Below, one piece after another: positions 36,501-45,800 of a stretch of DNA of 64,000 nt (the first letter of the stretch is position 1; each line of letters begins with the position of its first letter). The translations under genes were made by a program, and so were the position numbers. The notes under the pieces were generated by a model. The model worked only from the letters and a program-made list of their open reading frames with translations. It ran no database searches and was not told where the DNA came from. The stretch is from Candidatus Pseudobacter hemicellulosilyticus (GTDB lineage: Bacteria > Bacteroidota > Bacteroidia > Chitinophagales > Chitinophagaceae), in assembly GCA_029202545.1 (NCBI GenBank), contig CP119311.1, positions 4,030,001 to 4,094,000 of the forward strand. Direction: 5' to 3'.

Positions 36501-37943
36501 ACCCAGCGTGATATCACAGTTCAGGCAGATGCGCACCAGCAGAAAACCTATGGTGACGAAAATCCTGTGTTCACCTATACAGTGACTGAAGGTACACTGG
36601 CTGCCGGCGACGGCTTTACCGGTGAACTGGCAAGGGTTGGCGGTGAAAGTGTTGGTGATAATTATGAGATCGGCATCAATGACCTGTCTGCCGGCAAGAA
36701 CTATCATATTTATTATGTACCTGCCAACTTCAGCATTGTTCCCAAAGCCATCACGGTAACAGCTGATGCTGACCAGAAAAAAGTATATGGGGAAGAAGAA
36801 CCTGTACTCACCTACAGCATCACCAGCGGTGGTTCCCTGGTAGGCAATGATCATTTCACCGGCCAGCTGAAAAGAGCACCCGGCGAAACCTTAGGCAGCT
36901 ACGCCATGGCGCAGAGCAACCTGTCTGCCGGCGCCAACTACACCCTGACCTTTGTACCTGCTGATTTTGCCATCACTGCCCGTGATATCACCGTTACAGC
37001 AGCAAGCGGTAAGACCAAGGTATATGGAGAACAGGATCCTGCGCTGACCTACAGCATCACTGCCGGTAACCTGGTGGGTGATGACGTCCTGACCGGTAAA
37101 ATAGCCCGTATCACCGGGGAGAATGCCGGTGTTTACAGCATCAACCAAGGTACGCTTACAGGGGGCGACAACTATGCGCTGACCTATGTGCCTGCCGACT
37201 TTGAGATCACTAAAAAGCCGATCAGTATCACTGCCAAGGCCTATAGCAAAGTGTATGGAGCTGCTGATCCCACATTTACCTTTACGGTAAATACTGAGCT
37301 GGTCAGTGGCGATAGTTTCACCGGCGCCCTGGGCCGTGAGAACGGTAAAAATGTTGGAGAATACACTATCAATATTGGTACCCTGACTGCAGGTAATAAC
37401 TATACAGTGGCTGCCTTTGAACCGGCGAAACTGACCATCACCCCGGCTCCGCTGCTGATCATTGCAGAAGACAAAACCAGGCCGCAAGGTACTGCCAACC
37501 CCGCCTTTACCTTCCGTTACGAAGGACTGGTGGCCGGTGATGCAGGCTCCGACCTGACCGTTCAGCCGCAGGCTACCACTACAGCTATCAACGCTTCTCC
37601 CATCGGTTACTATTCTATTGTTCCCGCCGGAGCGGCTTCTGGTAACTATACCATCACTTATGAAAATGGTCAGCTGACCGTACAGCCCGGTGGTAATACA
37701 CAGATCAAAGGATGGGCCAGCAGTCCTACCACTATCCAGATCCGGATCAATACCGAGGTAGCGCAGAACTCCGTGATCACCCTGTTCACAGATCAGGGAC
37801 AGCCTATCCGGTCCATCAACAAACAACTGGCGCCTGGCATCAACAGTGCTACTATGAACATTGGTCATGTAGCGCCTGGTGTATACATCCTGCATGTAAA
37901 GGGCGATAAGTTCAAAGAAACTCAGCGTATCAAGATCAAATAA
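33567..37943 (+). CDS. T9SS-exported SprB-repeat/MBG-domain adhesin
   Basis: A 1458-residue secreted protein. After the signal peptide (MKKLKLAFTLVMALCCLLLNSQAQ) come nine SprB repeats of about 76 residues (roughly 44-725), each with the pattern CNGGSNG...PYTYSWSPSGG...GxYTVTVTDAN. Next are one Ig-like domain, two YDG repeats (KTYDGSKAV, KTYDGGIAA), about five MBG repeats (KTYGDENPVFTY, KVYGEEEPVLTYS, KVYGEQDPALTYS, KVYGAADPTFTF) and a C-terminal T9SS type A sorting domain ending ETQRIKIK. SprB-type repeats occur in the gliding adhesin of Flavobacterium, so adhesion or surface motility is likely. Repeat 9 lacks the Cys of the others. porV follows 18 bases later. Confidence 0.93.
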   Translation: MKKLKLAFTLVMALCCLLLNSQAQNLPSPTKVTPLAPPPTLTLTTSKTDIYCNGGSNGAASVQVTGGVAPYTYSWSPSGGIGYQATGLVAGTYTVTVKDANSEEKTATVTVQQPPPINVTPSQTNVSCGGGSNATATVTASGGTGTLTYSWSPFGGISPTATGLPAGTYFCTITDANYCQKTEKFIITEPAVLKTTGTQTNVTCNSGSNGLATVTPSGGSAPYTYSWSPSGGNAATASGLPVGVYTVTVTDANSCTAMRPFTITQPPAISTTGTQTNIVCNGASTGIATVTASGGTTPYTYSWDKSSSKSNSATGLAAGEYTVTVTDANGCFATRKFTVTQPPAMTATTSQVNVYCNGGSNGSASVTVSGGSGPYTYSWSPSGGTAATATGLAAGHYTVTITDANLCSITRSFDLTQPTAMKVTPSQTNVSCNGGTNGTASVTVSGGSGPYTYSWSPTGGTAATATGLAVGSYTVTITDANLCSTTQNFTISQPPAMSAVTSQQNVSCNGASTGSATVTASGGAGSYTYSWAPSGGTAATASGLAVGSYTCTITDANACYITRNFTITQPTAMSASMSQVNIACNGASTGMASVHVTGGAGSYTYSWSPSGGTAATATGLAAGPYTVTVTDANNCQMTRNFSITQPPPMSVTGSQTEVTATGMSNGSATVTVTGGTGSYTYSWSPSGGTAATATGLAAGIYTVTITDANLCSTTKTFNLLLPATLGNFSVAAKNYGDAAFTLTAPTSNSSGTFTYTSSNTAVASISGSTVTILQAGTTTITAQQATAGSYAGATTSSTLTVSPKTVTVIMQQTPANTKTYDGSKAVTLGAANYSLNGVVGNDAVNASGTATFDNKDAGTGKTINIQHLVLSGASKDNYTLAATTTTTTGTIKPKAITPTYGIVSKTYDGGIAATVVFDALSSTHGILSGDAVEVQYSSASYETKNVGVSIPVTVDGLQTAGLSKDNYQFSGLAVSGKITQRDITVQADAHQQKTYGDENPVFTYTVTEGTLAAGDGFTGELARVGGESVGDNYEIGINDLSAGKNYHIYYVPANFSIVPKAITVTADADQKKVYGEEEPVLTYSITSGGSLVGNDHFTGQLKRAPGETLGSYAMAQSNLSAGANYTLTFVPADFAITARDITVTAASGKTKVYGEQDPALTYSITAGNLVGDDVLTGKIARITGENAGVYSINQGTLTGGDNYALTYVPADFEITKKPISITAKAYSKVYGAADPTFTFTVNTELVSGDSFTGALGRENGKNVGEYTINIGTLTAGNNYTVAAFEPAKLTITPAPLLIIAEDKTRPQGTANPAFTFRYEGLVAGDAGSDLTVQPQATTTAINASPIGYYSIVPAGAASGNYTITYENGQLTVQPGGNTQIKGWASSPTTIQIRINTEVAQNSVITLFTDQGQPIRSINKQLAPGINSATMNIGHVAPGVYILHVKGDKFKETQRIKIK

Positions 37944-37961
37944 CCCCTCTATCCCCATCGT

Positions 37962-39083
37962 ATGAGATCGATCATCAAAAAAGCTATTACTATGACCCCT
38001 GTCCTGCTCGGCTTTGCCGCGGCAGGGCAGGCTCAGACTGAAAGAGTCAATATTGTCACTACTGCTGTTCCCTTTTTACGCATTACTCCCGACGCACGCG
38101 CCGGGGGTATGGGAGAGGCGGCCATTGCCGCATCCCCGGATGCCAGCAGCCAGTTCTATAATGTGGCCAAGTATCCCTTCATGGAAAGCAAGAGTGGCAT
38201 CAGCGCCACGTACACGCCCTGGCTGCGCAAGCTGGGACTGAATGATGTGTACCTGGCTTCCCTGGCCGGTTATTACAAGCTGGATGATGAGCAGGCTTTC
38301 TCCGGGTCACTCCGTTATTTCAACCTGGGCAATATCCAGATCACGGATTATAACGGGAACGACCTGAACGCAGAAAGTCCCCGGGAAATGTGCCTGGACC
38401 TGGGCTATTCCCGCAAGCTGTCGGATCACCTGGCGCTGGGCCTGTCCGTCCGCTATATCCGTTCCACCCTGGCCAGATCTGCCGCCAACGGTACGGCTTA
38501 CAAATCCGGGAATGCTGTAGCAGCAGACCTGGGACTGTACTATACTACGGTGAATGATAAAGCAGGGGGCTGGTCGGCTGGCCTGGCCCTGAGCAATATC
38601 GGCTCCAAGATCGGCTACACGTCTGATGCCAGCCAGAAATCCTTCCTGCCCGCCAATATCGGGCTGGGAGCGGGTTATACCTGGATCACGGATGAGGTGA
38701 ACAAGATCTCGGTGACTGGTGAGATCAACAAGCTGCTGGTGCCGGTGGCGCCCATTGATGGAACAGAAGAGGACTATCGCAAATACAATGAGCGTGGCCT
38801 GATCTCCAGCATCACCAATTCCTTTGATAACAAAGCCATGGCCTATTCACTGGGCGCCGAATATGTCTACGATGGACAGTTCGCCATCCGTGCCGGTTAC
38901 TACACCGATTCAAGGTCTATAGGTAAAAGGAACTATTTCACTACCGGTCTCGGTGTGAACTACAATATGCTGGGGATTAACTTCTCCTACCTGATCCCCT
39001 CGGGTAATGGCGCCAACGTAAACCCGTTGTCCAATACCCTGCGGTTCAGTCTCCTGGTAGACCTGGGGCAAGTAATTAAATAA
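37962..39083 (+). CDS. porV: PorV-like type IX secretion outer membrane protein
   Basis: A 373-residue outer-membrane beta barrel of the PorV/LptO family, with signal peptide ending FAAAGQA and the family's FLRITPDARAGGMGEAAIA motif at the mature N-terminus. Alternating amphipathic strands continue to the C-terminus (LRFSLLVDLGQVIK). In T9SS, PorV shuttles cargo from the translocon to the attachment complex. Its position directly after a T9SS-exported adhesin suggests co-expression. Many genomes carry several PorV paralogues, so this may be a cargo-dedicated copy rather than the main one. Confidence 0.9.
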   Translation: MRSIIKKAITMTPVLLGFAAAGQAQTERVNIVTTAVPFLRITPDARAGGMGEAAIAASPDASSQFYNVAKYPFMESKSGISATYTPWLRKLGLNDVYLASLAGYYKLDDEQAFSGSLRYFNLGNIQITDYNGNDLNAESPREMCLDLGYSRKLSDHLALGLSVRYIRSTLARSAANGTAYKSGNAVAADLGLYYTTVNDKAGGWSAGLALSNIGSKIGYTSDASQKSFLPANIGLGAGYTWITDEVNKISVTGEINKLLVPVAPIDGTEEDYRKYNERGLISSITNSFDNKAMAYSLGAEYVYDGQFAIRAGYYTDSRSIGKRNYFTTGLGVNYNMLGINFSYLIPSGNGANVNPLSNTLRFSLLVDLGQVIK

Positions 39084-39152
39084 CCCTGAAGACAGGAATA
39101 CTATAATAAGAAAGGATTCGTTTAAAGGACTCATAGTAGGGTATATGCAAGG

Positions 39153-39183
39153 GAAGGCTGTAATGGCCTTCTCTTGTTTTTTT
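39153..39183 (+). terminator. Intrinsic terminator after porV
   Basis: GAAGGC (39153-39158) pairs with GCCTTC (39166-39171) across a 7-base loop and is followed by a T-rich run. Confidence 0.65.
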
Positions 39184-39212
39184 ATTGCGGCAGCTATGCT
39201 AAATTGCATGCT

Positions 39213-39911
39213 ATGAGAACAATTACCCGGCTTACCGTGCTCCTGGCCTTCCCGTTCTTTTTTTCCTGCAGCAAGGATGGGGAAGATGCCGGCACCATCA
39301 TTACTACCGACTTTAATGATTCCCTGGGCGGATGGACTGCAGACTTCGCCGATTATCCTGCAGCCAACGAAGCCACCTATGAGCTGCAATCAGGCCATGA
39401 ACAGCTGCCCGCTCCATTGAACCAGTCCCAGCGTGGTTTCCGGCTCTCCGGTAACAACCATAGCGATGATCTCTTTATGTTCATCAAATCAAAGATCAGC
39501 GGGCTGGAAGCCAATAAGACCTACAAAGCTTTCATTGAAGTGCAGTTTGCTTCCAATGCCCCCTCCGGTACTGCTGGCGGCGCCCCGGGAGAATCTGTAT
39601 TCCTCAAGGCTGGCTTCACTACAATAGAACCTGTAAAAGAGCTGGAGGAAGCAACGGGTTATTATCGCATGAATATTGATAAATCCAACCAGGGTAATAG
39701 CGGCGCCGATTTGAAAGTGATCGGCAATATTGCCAATGGCAAAACAGCGGCGGAATACACCCTGCTGGAACTCGGCGGTGAAAGCAATGTATTCACTGTT
39801 CAATCCAATGAAGCTGGAGAGGTTTGGGTAACAGTAGGCACTGATTCCGGATTTGAAGGTGCCACCACTTTATATTATAGAATGATCGGCGTTCGCCTGG
39901 TACCGCAATAG
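39213..39911 (+). CDS. Predicted lipoprotein, function unknown
   Basis: The ATG at 39213 gives a lipoprotein signal peptide with lipobox ending in Cys19 (LAFPFFFSC-SKDGED). The remaining 213 residues are strand-rich and end EVWVTVGTDSGFEGATTLYYRMIGVRLVP, suggesting one beta-sandwich domain, perhaps carbohydrate- or ligand-binding. No family was recognised. The gene has its own terminator-like hairpin after the stop. Confidence 0.75.
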   Translation: MRTITRLTVLLAFPFFFSCSKDGEDAGTIITTDFNDSLGGWTADFADYPAANEATYELQSGHEQLPAPLNQSQRGFRLSGNNHSDDLFMFIKSKISGLEANKTYKAFIEVQFASNAPSGTAGGAPGESVFLKAGFTTIEPVKELEEATGYYRMNIDKSNQGNSGADLKVIGNIANGKTAAEYTLLELGGESNVFTVQSNEAGEVWVTVGTDSGFEGATTLYYRMIGVRLVPQ

Positions 39912-39930
39912 GCACCCGCAGAATAGTATT

Positions 39931-39970
39931 GAAACCCTTGCTGGTCCTGACTGGCAAGGGTTTCGTGTTT
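39931..39970 (+). terminator. Terminator-like hairpin after the lipoprotein gene
   Basis: GAAACCCTTGC (39931-39941) pairs with GCAAGGGTTTC (39954-39964) around a 12-base loop, followed by GTGTTTT. Confidence 0.65.
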
Positions 39971-40113
39971 TGGGGACACTGCGGAATAGGCAACCTGTCA
40001 AAGATCAAAAAGGGAGGCAAAGCCTGCTTTCCTCCCGGCAAATGCTTATTTTGTGGAATAGGCAATAGCCTGCCAATAAACAGTTTATCCTTGAAAATGA
40101 CCCAATATACCTG

Positions 40114-42810
40114 ATGCCTGCTATGGAAAAATTGCATATCTACCTCGGCCTTTCCGGCGATGCGCCGGTATTTCATACTACCAATGCAGTGCCCGGTCAT
40201 TATGCCGGCCAGCTGCTGGCCGGTCCGGAAAAAATGGTCAGCCTGCTGGAACTGCACCTGGGCCTGACTGGCGTCTATCCTAATTTTACTGATCGGGTGC
40301 TGGCCCTCAAAACACAGCTCACCGCCATTAAAAAGAAGGATCATTTCTTTTCCGCCTCTTTTAAAGCCGATCCGCTGGGCGTTGCCCGCCGATTGCTAAC
40401 GCTCTGGGATAGCTGGAGAATGGCAGGCTGGGACCCGGCCGATCCTAAAAAAGCACCTGCCCGCATGAAGGAGCTGGCCGCTATGGCCGGCCTGCTGCAG
40501 CCATGCGGTCCGGGTATGGTGGAAAGGATACTGGCTATCCAGCAGGAATTACAGCAGGCCAGCCTGCCCTTCCTGTCAGTACACCTGCTGGATCCCATCC
40601 ACTATTTCCCCAAACTGTTCCGGGACCTGCTGCAATTATTATCCGACAGGACACAGCTGCAGGCTGAAGAAATATCGCCGCAGGCAAAACCCGGTACGGA
40701 CCTGCGCAAATTGCAGGACGCCCTGCTGGGCCTTCCTGTGAAAGCCGGGTTTACCAATGACCACAGTCTTCATTGTATCTATTTCGATAATGATATCCTG
40801 GCTGCCAATGCCATGCACAGCGTGCAGCAGACCAGCCACTGGAAACCCGTGCTGGTCAGCAAGGACAACAGCCTGCTGAATGGCCTGAATATTTCCCGTA
40901 ACCTGCCTGTTGGTCACTGGCAGACCATCTCCGGTAATGGACAGGTATCGCAGTTGTTCTTCCTGGCTACGGCGCTTTTCAAAAGACCTGTCAACACCGG
41001 CCAGGTCATTTCTTTTTTATCGGCCCCGCTCACACCTTTTGCCAAAGAGCTGGCCCGCAAACTGGTCCGGATCTTTTCGGAAAAACCAGGCTTCGGCAAC
41101 GAGGAATGGAACCAGGCCATCCAGGACTACCTGGATAGTATTAAAGGCCATGCACGCGAGGCCATCTACCGCAAGCAGGTGGCTGGCTGGTTAGAGCAGC
41201 AGCAATTCCTGGAAGAGCCGGTATTTGCTATCGCCCTGCTGACGGAGATCTATACCATGCTGGAGCAATGGGCGGCACAGGCTGTTCACCATGCCGCTTA
41301 TGGTGTGCAGACAGAACAGCTGCTGAACCTTGCCGGTCTCTGCCGGCAGTTGAAACGTGCGCTGGAAGGAGAGGGGGATACCATCTCTTCAGCCCGGTTC
41401 GACAGGCTCCAGGCCGAACTCTTTGCCGATACGCCTTCCCTGATAGCAGAAGCGCAGGAAGGTAGCCTGGATGCCGTGCCCGAGCCTGCTGCGGTATGGT
41501 CGCCGGTAAAAGAACTGCTCTGGATGAATGCAGCCCGGTTTGAGACCAGCAGCTATGGCAGTAAATACTGGTACCAGGAAGAGATAGCCTTCTTCGGGCA
41601 GAAAGGGCTGCCGGTACCGGATGAAAGCCTGGCCACGGCAGCCTATAATTATGGCCTGAAAAGAATGGTGCTGGCAGCGGAACACCGGCTGGTGCTGGTA
41701 TTGCCCGCGGCCATCCATGGCGCTCCCGTAGCCCGGCCTTTCTGCCTGGACGAATGGGACCAGCTTATCAGCCTCCAGCCCGTTACCATACAGGCCGGTC
41801 AGTTGCTGCAACAGGTACCCTGGAACAGCGGTCAGTTGCTGCTTCAGCCGCAAACGCCTATCGCCCTGCCAGCGCCGGTAACTTTCCTCCGGGTAGCGCC
41901 CGAAAATTTCACGCGCGATAAAGAATCTTTTTCCTCCATTGATAAATTCATCCAGCACCCGGCCGAATGGTATATGGATTACCGCCTCCGGCTGCGCCAC
42001 AGCTCCGGCATCAAGGTGCCCGATACCAACCTGATCAAAGGGGTTATTGCCGACCGGGTGATCCAGCTGCTGCTCACCGAAGACAACCGCAGGGAAAGCT
42101 GGTGGAAGAAAGAAAAGCTGTTCCGGGAAAAAGTAACGGACACCTGCCAGCTGCTGCTGCTCCAGGAAGGGCTGCCCTTCCTGGAAAAGAAAACCAAAAG
42201 ACTGCTGATGGAATACCAGCGTACCCTGGCCAATTCGTTCTGGAGCCTCAGAAGTTTTATTGAGGCTAACAAGCTGGTCATCAAATCCACGCAGTGTACC
42301 GTATCCGGTAGTTTTGACAACACCCCTTTTGAAGGATTCATTGATCTGCTGCTGACCGATGGGAAGAAGGACCTGGTGATAGACCTCAAATGGGCCAATA
42401 ACAGTAATACCTATAGATACAAGCTTCGCATGGGGACCGATCTGCAGCTGGTACTATATAAAACCATCCTGGGCGCCAAAGGTGCTACGGGTTATTTTAT
42501 GCTGAACGACGGGCAGACTATTATGCGCCAGGAAAAAGCCAACCAGGACCTGCAACAGGTAACCTATGTGGACCCGGAAGAAGGGATCAGTACGGAAACT
42601 GTATTCCGCAAAGCCCTGAACAGTCTCCAGTACCGGCGGCAGGAACTGGCTGCTGGGAATGCAGAAGTAGGCTATGAGGAACTGATGGAAGAACTGCCCT
42701 ATGCCAAAGTACTGGAAGCACAGGATCTGTATCCGCTCACCCAATCCTTCAAACGTAAACAGGTGCCTTACAATGACGACTATTTCCTGTTCTACGGAAA
42801 AATCAAGTAA
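40114..42810 (+). CDS. AddB-like PD-(D/E)XK nuclease subunit
   Basis: An 898-residue protein with a RecB-type nuclease domain at its C-terminus: FEGFIDLLLTDG followed by DLVIDLKWAN matches the Asp and Asp/Glu-x-Lys catalytic pattern, then a Q-containing helix (LQLVLYKTIL). The long N-terminal part is consistent with an inactivated helicase-like fold as in AddB. It lies 6 bases before a UvrD-family helicase-nuclease, so the two should form an AddAB-like double-strand break resection complex. ATG 40114 or ATG 40123 could be the start. The symbol is left open because AddB, RecC-like and Bacteroidota-specific forms are hard to separate by eye. Confidence 0.85.
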   Translation: MPAMEKLHIYLGLSGDAPVFHTTNAVPGHYAGQLLAGPEKMVSLLELHLGLTGVYPNFTDRVLALKTQLTAIKKKDHFFSASFKADPLGVARRLLTLWDSWRMAGWDPADPKKAPARMKELAAMAGLLQPCGPGMVERILAIQQELQQASLPFLSVHLLDPIHYFPKLFRDLLQLLSDRTQLQAEEISPQAKPGTDLRKLQDALLGLPVKAGFTNDHSLHCIYFDNDILAANAMHSVQQTSHWKPVLVSKDNSLLNGLNISRNLPVGHWQTISGNGQVSQLFFLATALFKRPVNTGQVISFLSAPLTPFAKELARKLVRIFSEKPGFGNEEWNQAIQDYLDSIKGHAREAIYRKQVAGWLEQQQFLEEPVFAIALLTEIYTMLEQWAAQAVHHAAYGVQTEQLLNLAGLCRQLKRALEGEGDTISSARFDRLQAELFADTPSLIAEAQEGSLDAVPEPAAVWSPVKELLWMNAARFETSSYGSKYWYQEEIAFFGQKGLPVPDESLATAAYNYGLKRMVLAAEHRLVLVLPAAIHGAPVARPFCLDEWDQLISLQPVTIQAGQLLQQVPWNSGQLLLQPQTPIALPAPVTFLRVAPENFTRDKESFSSIDKFIQHPAEWYMDYRLRLRHSSGIKVPDTNLIKGVIADRVIQLLLTEDNRRESWWKKEKLFREKVTDTCQLLLLQEGLPFLEKKTKRLLMEYQRTLANSFWSLRSFIEANKLVIKSTQCTVSGSFDNTPFEGFIDLLLTDGKKDLVIDLKWANNSNTYRYKLRMGTDLQLVLYKTILGAKGATGYFMLNDGQTIMRQEKANQDLQQVTYVDPEEGISTETVFRKALNSLQYRRQELAAGNAEVGYEELMEELPYAKVLEAQDLYPLTQSFKRKQVPYNDDYFLFYGKIK

Positions 42811-42816
42811 ACCACT

Positions 42817-45800
42817 ATGATCAGATTTTACAATGCCGGCGCCGGTTCCGGTAAAACATATACCCTCAGCAACGATCTCGCAAAATTCCTATTGGAGCAG
42901 GAAGGTCGTCCCGCTGAAGTGATCCTGACCACTTTCTCCCGTAAATCGGCCGAAGAACTGAAGGAGCGGGTACGCAAGACGCTGCTGGAAAAAGGCGCTC
43001 CTGCCAAGGCTGCGGAGATGTCCAATGCACTGATCGGTACGGTCAATGCTGTTTGCAGCCAGCTGGTATCCAGGTATGCTTTTGAGATCGGCTTTCCCAC
43101 CGAGCTGAAAGTGATGGATGACCTGTCTACCACCGTGTTCTTTGATGAGTTCCTTAACTATGCGGTAGACCATGATATGTTTGAAAAGCTGAACCGTTCC
43201 TGTCAACTGTTCTCCGCCTATGACAGCCGGGATGAGGGCCGGCCCAATTCCCGCGATACCCTGAAACCTTCCTGGCCCGGTATGGTGAAGCGATTGGCCA
43301 GTCGCTTCCGCGCCTATGCCTTTGAGCAGGCCGATGCGGAAAGATCTAAAGAAGCTGCTGTGGAGGCGGCCCGGAAATTCCTGCTCACCAGGTCCAAGTA
43401 TTCCGTTAAACAATTATGGAAGGCACTGGAAGCGCCTATGGAGCCGCCAGATCCAAAAGCCATCAAACAACAGGATACTAAAAAAACGCTTCCCGGCATT
43501 GAAGAACTGAGAAGAAAGGCGGGCAACAAAGAGCAGGCCAGCTGGTCGCAGTTTGCCGCCGCCGGTACAGAGCTGTCGGTTTCCCTCCGGAAAGCAGCTC
43601 CCAAACTGAACGACCTGGTGACCCTTTGCGCCACGTATCACCAGACCACTGAATTTGCAGCGGACTATATTGAGTTCATTGAACAGCTCTATGACACGGC
43701 TTACTCGCTGATCAAAGGTTACCAGGAATACAAGCAGGAGCGTGGTCTGATAGACTTTGCCGACCAGGAGCTGCTGTTCCTCCAGATGCTGGAGACCAAC
43801 AAAGTGGTGCAGCGGGAAATAGCGGCCAGTTTCAGACTGGTGATGGTGGATGAGTTCCAGGACAGCAGCCCCGTGCAGCTGGCTATTTTCAATAAGCTGA
43901 AAGAACTGGTGGAGAACTCCGTTTGGGTAGGCGATCCCAAACAGGCCATCTATGGTTTCCGGGATTCCGATGCAGCCCTTTTCAACAGCGCCCTGGAAGG
44001 CGTAGCAAAAGCATCTCCCAAAAATATTATTCCATTGCCCAATAGCTACCGCTCCCGGCCAGCTATTGTGGACGCCGTTAATACTGTCTTCACCGGTATG
44101 TTCAAAGGCATACTGAAGAAAGAGCATATTGAGCTGACCGCCTCCGCGGAAAGAAAAAAGCTGGAAAAGCAGGCCAATGGGTTTGATCAGCCTGCCATCC
44201 AGCTCAATATCCATAACGATACCAGACAGGAAAACTATTTTGCCTCCCTGGCGCTTTACATCAGAAATGTATTGCAGTCCGGCAGGCGGGTCTATGATAA
44301 AAAAGAGGGTGGCTTCCGGGCCATCCGTGGCGGGGACATTGCCCTGCTGTTCCGTTCTAATGGACTGGTTATGGAAATGGCGGAGCAGCTGCGGGCCCAG
44401 GGCATTCCGGTTTCCTGCGCTTCGGAAGGGTTGCAGGAGCAGGCGGAGATCCTCTGGGTGCGTTGCCTGCTGCGCCTGCTGATCAATCCCGGTGATTCCC
44501 TGGCCATTGCCCAGCTGAGCATTCTCGAAAATGCTTTTACCGATGTGGGATCCATGCTGGCCGCCCGCTTGCAATACTTGCAGGAAAAGGAACCGGTGAA
44601 GAAATGGTCCGCGTTTTCAGCAGTGGCCAAAACCATTGAAGGGCAATATGGGTTGTTTGCCCAGATGCCATTGGTACAGGCCGTGAGCCACCTGGTCACG
44701 GCCTCTGATCTGCCCCGTTATTGTCATCGCTGGGGTGATGCAGCACAAAGGATCTCCAATGTCAATAAAGTGATTGAGCTGGCAGTGACCTACCAGGAAC
44801 AATGTTATGTGGCCGGACATGCGGCCAGCTTCTCCGGTTTCCTGGAGCATCTCTGTAATGATATCCAGCTGCCGCCGGTAGATAGCGCCGATGCGGTAAC
44901 TGCCATGACCGTACACAAGTCCAAAGGGCTGGAATGGCCCATGGTAGTGCTGGTGAAACTGGACACGCCTATTGACGACAGCCGGGTGCTGTTCAATACC
45001 ATCCATGTAGTGCCGGCTAAAAAAAGCAAGGCCGGTCCCTTGCTCAAAGGACAGACCATCGTTTTCCTGCCCTGGCCTTTTGCCGCCACCCAAAAAATAG
45101 AGCGGGTATCTGCGGACCTGGCGGAGAACTGTGCCCCGCTGGATGCCAGCCTGCAGGCGTTCAACAAATACCGGCAGGAAGAAGACCGCCTGTTGTATGT
45201 AGCTATGACCCGGGCCAGGGATTACCTGGTATTGCCTTATTATAAAAAATCATCCGGCTGCTGTATTGAGAGTGCGGACCGGTTCCAGGCTTCTCCCTTG
45301 TTTACAGAAGAACATTGGGAACAGGTAAAAGGAAAAGCCACCGAAAAGCCTGCTGTAATGACCATGGGCGGCCATAAGATCCAGGTGCTTTCTGTGCCGG
45401 CTTTTATTGAAGAATTGGGGACGAACCAAAAGGCTTCCCAACAGGACATCCGGTATTATACTGCGTACAGTCGTCCGGGCGATGCGACCTATGGCCGCCG
45501 ATATATGACCCCTTCTCATTCGGAAACTCCGGAAACAGTGGCAGTCCGTTTATTGTCTTTCCGGCAACCGCTGCTGACGCTTACCAATCTCCCTGATACG
45601 GATTACGCCCTTATGGGCAATGCCGTTCACCAGGCTTTTGCTTCCTGGAACCCGGCACTGGAAGAACAGGAGCGCAGGGACAGGGTGGCCGGTATCCTGA
45701 GCAGGTCCGGCTTACAACGGCATATAGATGCCATTGAGCTGGAGACCAGGTTTGGCCTGTTCAGCCAGTTCATTACTGAAACCTACTCGCCCGTTCTATG

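Noticed and set aside
35700..36854. 384-codon minus-strand frame over the adhesin gene
   Set aside because: Antisense of the Ig/YDG/MBG region of a well-supported gene.
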